14,593 nt of DNA from an uncultured Bacilli bacterium. GTDB taxonomy: Bacteria > Bacillota_I > Bacilli_A > RF39 > UBA660. A program made the position numbers and the translations under genes. Location: assembly GCA_934095805.1 (NCBI GenBank), contig CAKOKV010000007.1, positions 1 to 14,593 on the forward strand, in the 5' to 3' direction. Below the pieces are notes generated by a model that was not told the origin of the DNA, made no database searches, and saw only the letters and a program-made list of their open reading frames with translations. Below are positions 12,224 to 14,593 of the stretch, one piece after another; within the stretch, counting starts at the first letter, position 1; each line of letters opens with the position of its first letter.

Positions 12224-14422
12224 ATGGAAAAAAGAAATATATTTTTATATGAAGAAAATAAACTTAAAGAAGTAATTGAAATTATTAATAAACAAATTAA
12301 GGAAGCAGAAGAAAATTTTAGTAAACAAGAACATACTATTATAGGCTTTAAAGAGGGACAAAGAGGAACTCAATTTATTAGACAAGGATTAATGTCGTTA
12401 TATGCAACAGAAGTTTATAATCTTAGATCGGTTTTGTCTAATCCATACTTTGGTATGTTTAATTTTGAAAACAATGAAGAAAAGAATGAAATTTATTTAG
12501 GTAAAAAAGCAATTATGGATGGCACAAAAGTAATTGCTCACGATTGGAGAAGTCCGATATGTTCGATGTACTATGATTATAATATTGGAGATGCTGAATA
12601 TATCTCTAATACTGGCGAAAAAAGAAAAGGAAAAATAACTAAGAAAAGACAAATTATTATTAAAGATGGTGTTTTAAAAGATGTAGATGAACAAGATACA
12701 TTATCAAACGATTCTGTATTATTAAAATACTTACAAGAAAATTCAGATGCAAGATTAAAATCAATTATTGCTACAATTCAAAGAGAACAAAATAAAATAA
12801 TAAGAAGTCCTTTAAGAGGAGATTATATTATTCAAGGAACAGCTGGGTCAGGTAAAACAACAGTTGCACTTCATCGTATAGCATATTTATTATATAACGA
12901 AGCCAAAAATATTTCAGAAGCAGATTTTATGATTCTTGGCCCTAATAAGTATTTCTTGAATTATATATCAGATCTTTTACCCGATCTTGATATTAAAAAT
13001 GTTTCTCAATTAACTTTTGAAGAAATTGCAATGAAATACATGGGAATTTCAAAAGTTAAATTAGAAAGTAAAAATAAGACATTACAAGAAGTACTTGCTG
13101 GAAATGTTTCTGCTAAAGTTATAGAGGATAAATCTTCTATAGCATATTTGAAATTGCTTGAGAATTTTGTTGACTTATATGTTAATTCTCATTTAAAAGA
13201 TGATGTTGAATATGAAGGAATGAAAATATGTTCTGCAGATGAAATAAAAAGATATTTAAATAAAAGTGTTTTTTCAACTGATAAAGGATATGCAGAAAAA
13301 GCTAATCAATATATGAAAATATTAATAAAAAAAGTTAAAGATAATTCTGATGATTTGACACATGATGTTTGGCTTAAATATAGAGAAGAATATTTAGGCT
13401 TACCAAAAGATTCTCCAAGAAGAAAAGAAATTCTAGAAGAAGTAGATAAAATACAAAAAGAAATCAAAAAAGGTTGCCCAACAAGCATAAAGAATTATTT
13501 CAAATTTATGAAAGTTAATCCTATTATAATATATCAAGCATTTTTAGAAAATTTAAATGTTCTTGTTCAAGATAATCATAACAGTCTAAAAGAAATACAA
13601 GATTATACTTTATCAAGAATATCTAAAAAGCAAATTGGTTTTGAAGACTTATCTCCATTATTATTAATTAATTATTGTTTGAATGAAATTAAAGATTTTA
13701 AAGATTTTTCATATTTAGTAATAGATGAAGCCCAAGATTTAAGTTTAGCACAATATTATGTTTTAAAAAAATTATTTCCATCTGCAAGATTTAATGTATT
13801 TGGAGATGTTAATCAGTCTATTTATGATTATCAATCTATTCATGATTGGTATGAGTTAAATAATGTTATATTTGATAATAAAGCAAGTATGTTGTATTTG
13901 AATAAGAGTTATAGAACTACTGTAAATATTTCAGATGCATCAAATTTAATTTTAAATCATTTGGGTCAAAATAATTCAGAGTGTGTTGCAAGAATGGGGG
14001 ATGAAGTTGTAACTAATGATGATATAAGTGAAGTAACTCTTATTTCACAAATAAAATCATTATTAGATAAAGAATATCAATCTATTGCAATAATATGTAA
14101 GGATGAGAAAGAATCTGCTAATGTTTATAAAAAGTTAAGTAAGTTAGGATTAGATGTATCTGTTATAACAGAAAAAAATGAAGAATATCATGGTGGATTA
14201 TGTATTATGCCATCTTACTTATCAAAAGGATTAGAATTTGATGCAGTAATATTATATAATGCTAATAATGTTAATTATACTGATAATAATATAGATTCTA
14301 AACTTTTGTATGTTGCTATGACTAGAGCTATGCACGAATTATATGTTAATTATAATGGTGAACTTCCTACTTCATTAAAATCTTTATTAAAAGAAAATAA
14401 AGTTTTGAAAAGAACGAAATAA
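12224..14422 (+). CDS. helD: HelD-like RNA polymerase-recycling ATPase
   Basis: A protein of 732 residues, close to B. subtilis HelD (about 770). ATG 12224 after GGGGGG (12211-12216). Residues 1-55 form the N-terminal coiled coil that enters the secondary channel of RNA polymerase. HelD-specific blocks follow: NPYFGMFNF, YLGKKAIMDG, IAHDWRSPICSMYYDY, KKRQIIIKDGVL and IIATIQREQNKIIRSPLRG. Then come the superfamily 1 helicase motifs: Walker A GTAGSGKTT (205-213, Lys211), DEAQD (501-505), VFGDVNQSIYDY, LNKSYRTT and VAMTRAMHELYV. The long insert 260-480 corresponds to the HelD arm. HelD removes RNA polymerase from DNA or nucleic acid using ATP/GTP, and HelR relatives give rifampicin tolerance. 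It follows the HAD gene by 23 bases; a link to the upstream pathway is not evident. Confidence 0.92.
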   Translation: MEKRNIFLYEENKLKEVIEIINKQIKEAEENFSKQEHTIIGFKEGQRGTQFIRQGLMSLYATEVYNLRSVLSNPYFGMFNFENNEEKNEIYLGKKAIMDGTKVIAHDWRSPICSMYYDYNIGDAEYISNTGEKRKGKITKKRQIIIKDGVLKDVDEQDTLSNDSVLLKYLQENSDARLKSIIATIQREQNKIIRSPLRGDYIIQGTAGSGKTTVALHRIAYLLYNEAKNISEADFMILGPNKYFLNYISDLLPDLDIKNVSQLTFEEIAMKYMGISKVKLESKNKTLQEVLAGNVSAKVIEDKSSIAYLKLLENFVDLYVNSHLKDDVEYEGMKICSADEIKRYLNKSVFSTDKGYAEKANQYMKILIKKVKDNSDDLTHDVWLKYREEYLGLPKDSPRRKEILEEVDKIQKEIKKGCPTSIKNYFKFMKVNPIIIYQAFLENLNVLVQDNHNSLKEIQDYTLSRISKKQIGFEDLSPLLLINYCLNEIKDFKDFSYLVIDEAQDLSLAQYYVLKKLFPSARFNVFGDVNQSIYDYQSIHDWYELNNVIFDNKASMLYLNKSYRTTVNISDASNLILNHLGQNNSECVARMGDEVVTNDDISEVTLISQIKSLLDKEYQSIAIICKDEKESANVYKKLSKLGLDVSVITEKNEEYHGGLCIMPSYLSKGLEFDAVILYNANNVNYTDNNIDSKLLYVAMTRAMHELYVNYNGELPTSLKSLLKENKVLKRTK

Positions 14423-14435
14423 TAGGAAAGTATTT

Positions 14436-14495
14436 ATGAAGAAAAATGAGGATAGTATAAATAAGTATTTATCCACAATTATTGTTGATAAATAA
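14436..14495 (+). CDS. possible 19-aa reading frame
   Basis: AGGAAAG (14424-14430) and ATG 14436 are correctly spaced, and the frame ends at TAA 14493-14495. It begins MKKNEDSINKYLS. Too short to recognise; it could be a degraded start of a larger gene. The remaining 98 bases to the window edge contain no clear gene. Confidence 0.2.
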   Translation: MKKNEDSINKYLSTIIVDK

Positions 14496-14593
14496 TAATA
14501 TTAGTACGCCTAACGAAACTGAGTCAAAAGAAATGGTTCTTTGTCAAATAGTGGGTGTAACCCAAAATAATGATAAAGAAATTTGAATAAGTG

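Noticed and set aside
1..14593. CRISPR array, tRNA or rRNA genes
   Set aside because: No regularly spaced repeats and no tRNA-like or rRNA-like segments were seen on either strand.

Overview
The window is about 75% A+T and reads as a low-GC Gram-positive genome of the Firmicutes/Bacilli type, probably a gut-associated anaerobe. Ribosome binding sites are strong AGGAGG-type, promoters are mostly extended -10 boxes (TGn plus TATAAT-like), and a radical SAM enzyme and a HelD protein are encoded. TGG is the tryptophan codon and TGA is used as a real stop (ends at 9034 and 10997), so this is the standard bacterial code, not the Mycoplasma code. All real genes lie on the + strand.

Left part (1-4334). 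The end of a MazG-like protein is followed by about 230 nt with several interlocking inverted repeats that look like a structured RNA. An 84-codon orphan comes next. Then there is a decayed stretch: the C-terminal fragment of an FxLYD-type protein and a broken serine recombinase with its middle missing, a frameshift and an internal stop. Beside the relic sits an intact 566-residue orphan carrying an R-x4-H motif of HEPN-RNase type, then a short GC-rich foldable island and a strong terminator. This looks like the remains of an integrated element with a possible defence or toxin-like cargo gene.

Middle (4335-5978). An XRE-type regulator and a LysR-type regulator are followed by a previously hidden 29-codon Tyr/Asp-rich reading frame. 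Its stop codon lies inside the left arm of a strong terminator, which sits directly in front of the ribosome binding site of the next gene.

Right part (5979-14495). A tightly packed operon encodes a radical SAM enzyme with an unusual CX2CX2C cluster motif, a shortened and divergent phosphoketolase homologue, two PHP-family phosphoesterases, a GrpB/UPF0157 protein, a HAD-family protein and HelD. The first four genes overlap or nearly touch and look like one functional unit, presumably a sugar-phosphate or small-molecule pathway under LysR control with attenuation or limited readthrough at the leader. I know of no described pathway with this combination, and it is the best candidate here for an undescribed system. 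GrpB, HAD and HelD have an extra possible promoter and may be a loosely attached second module.
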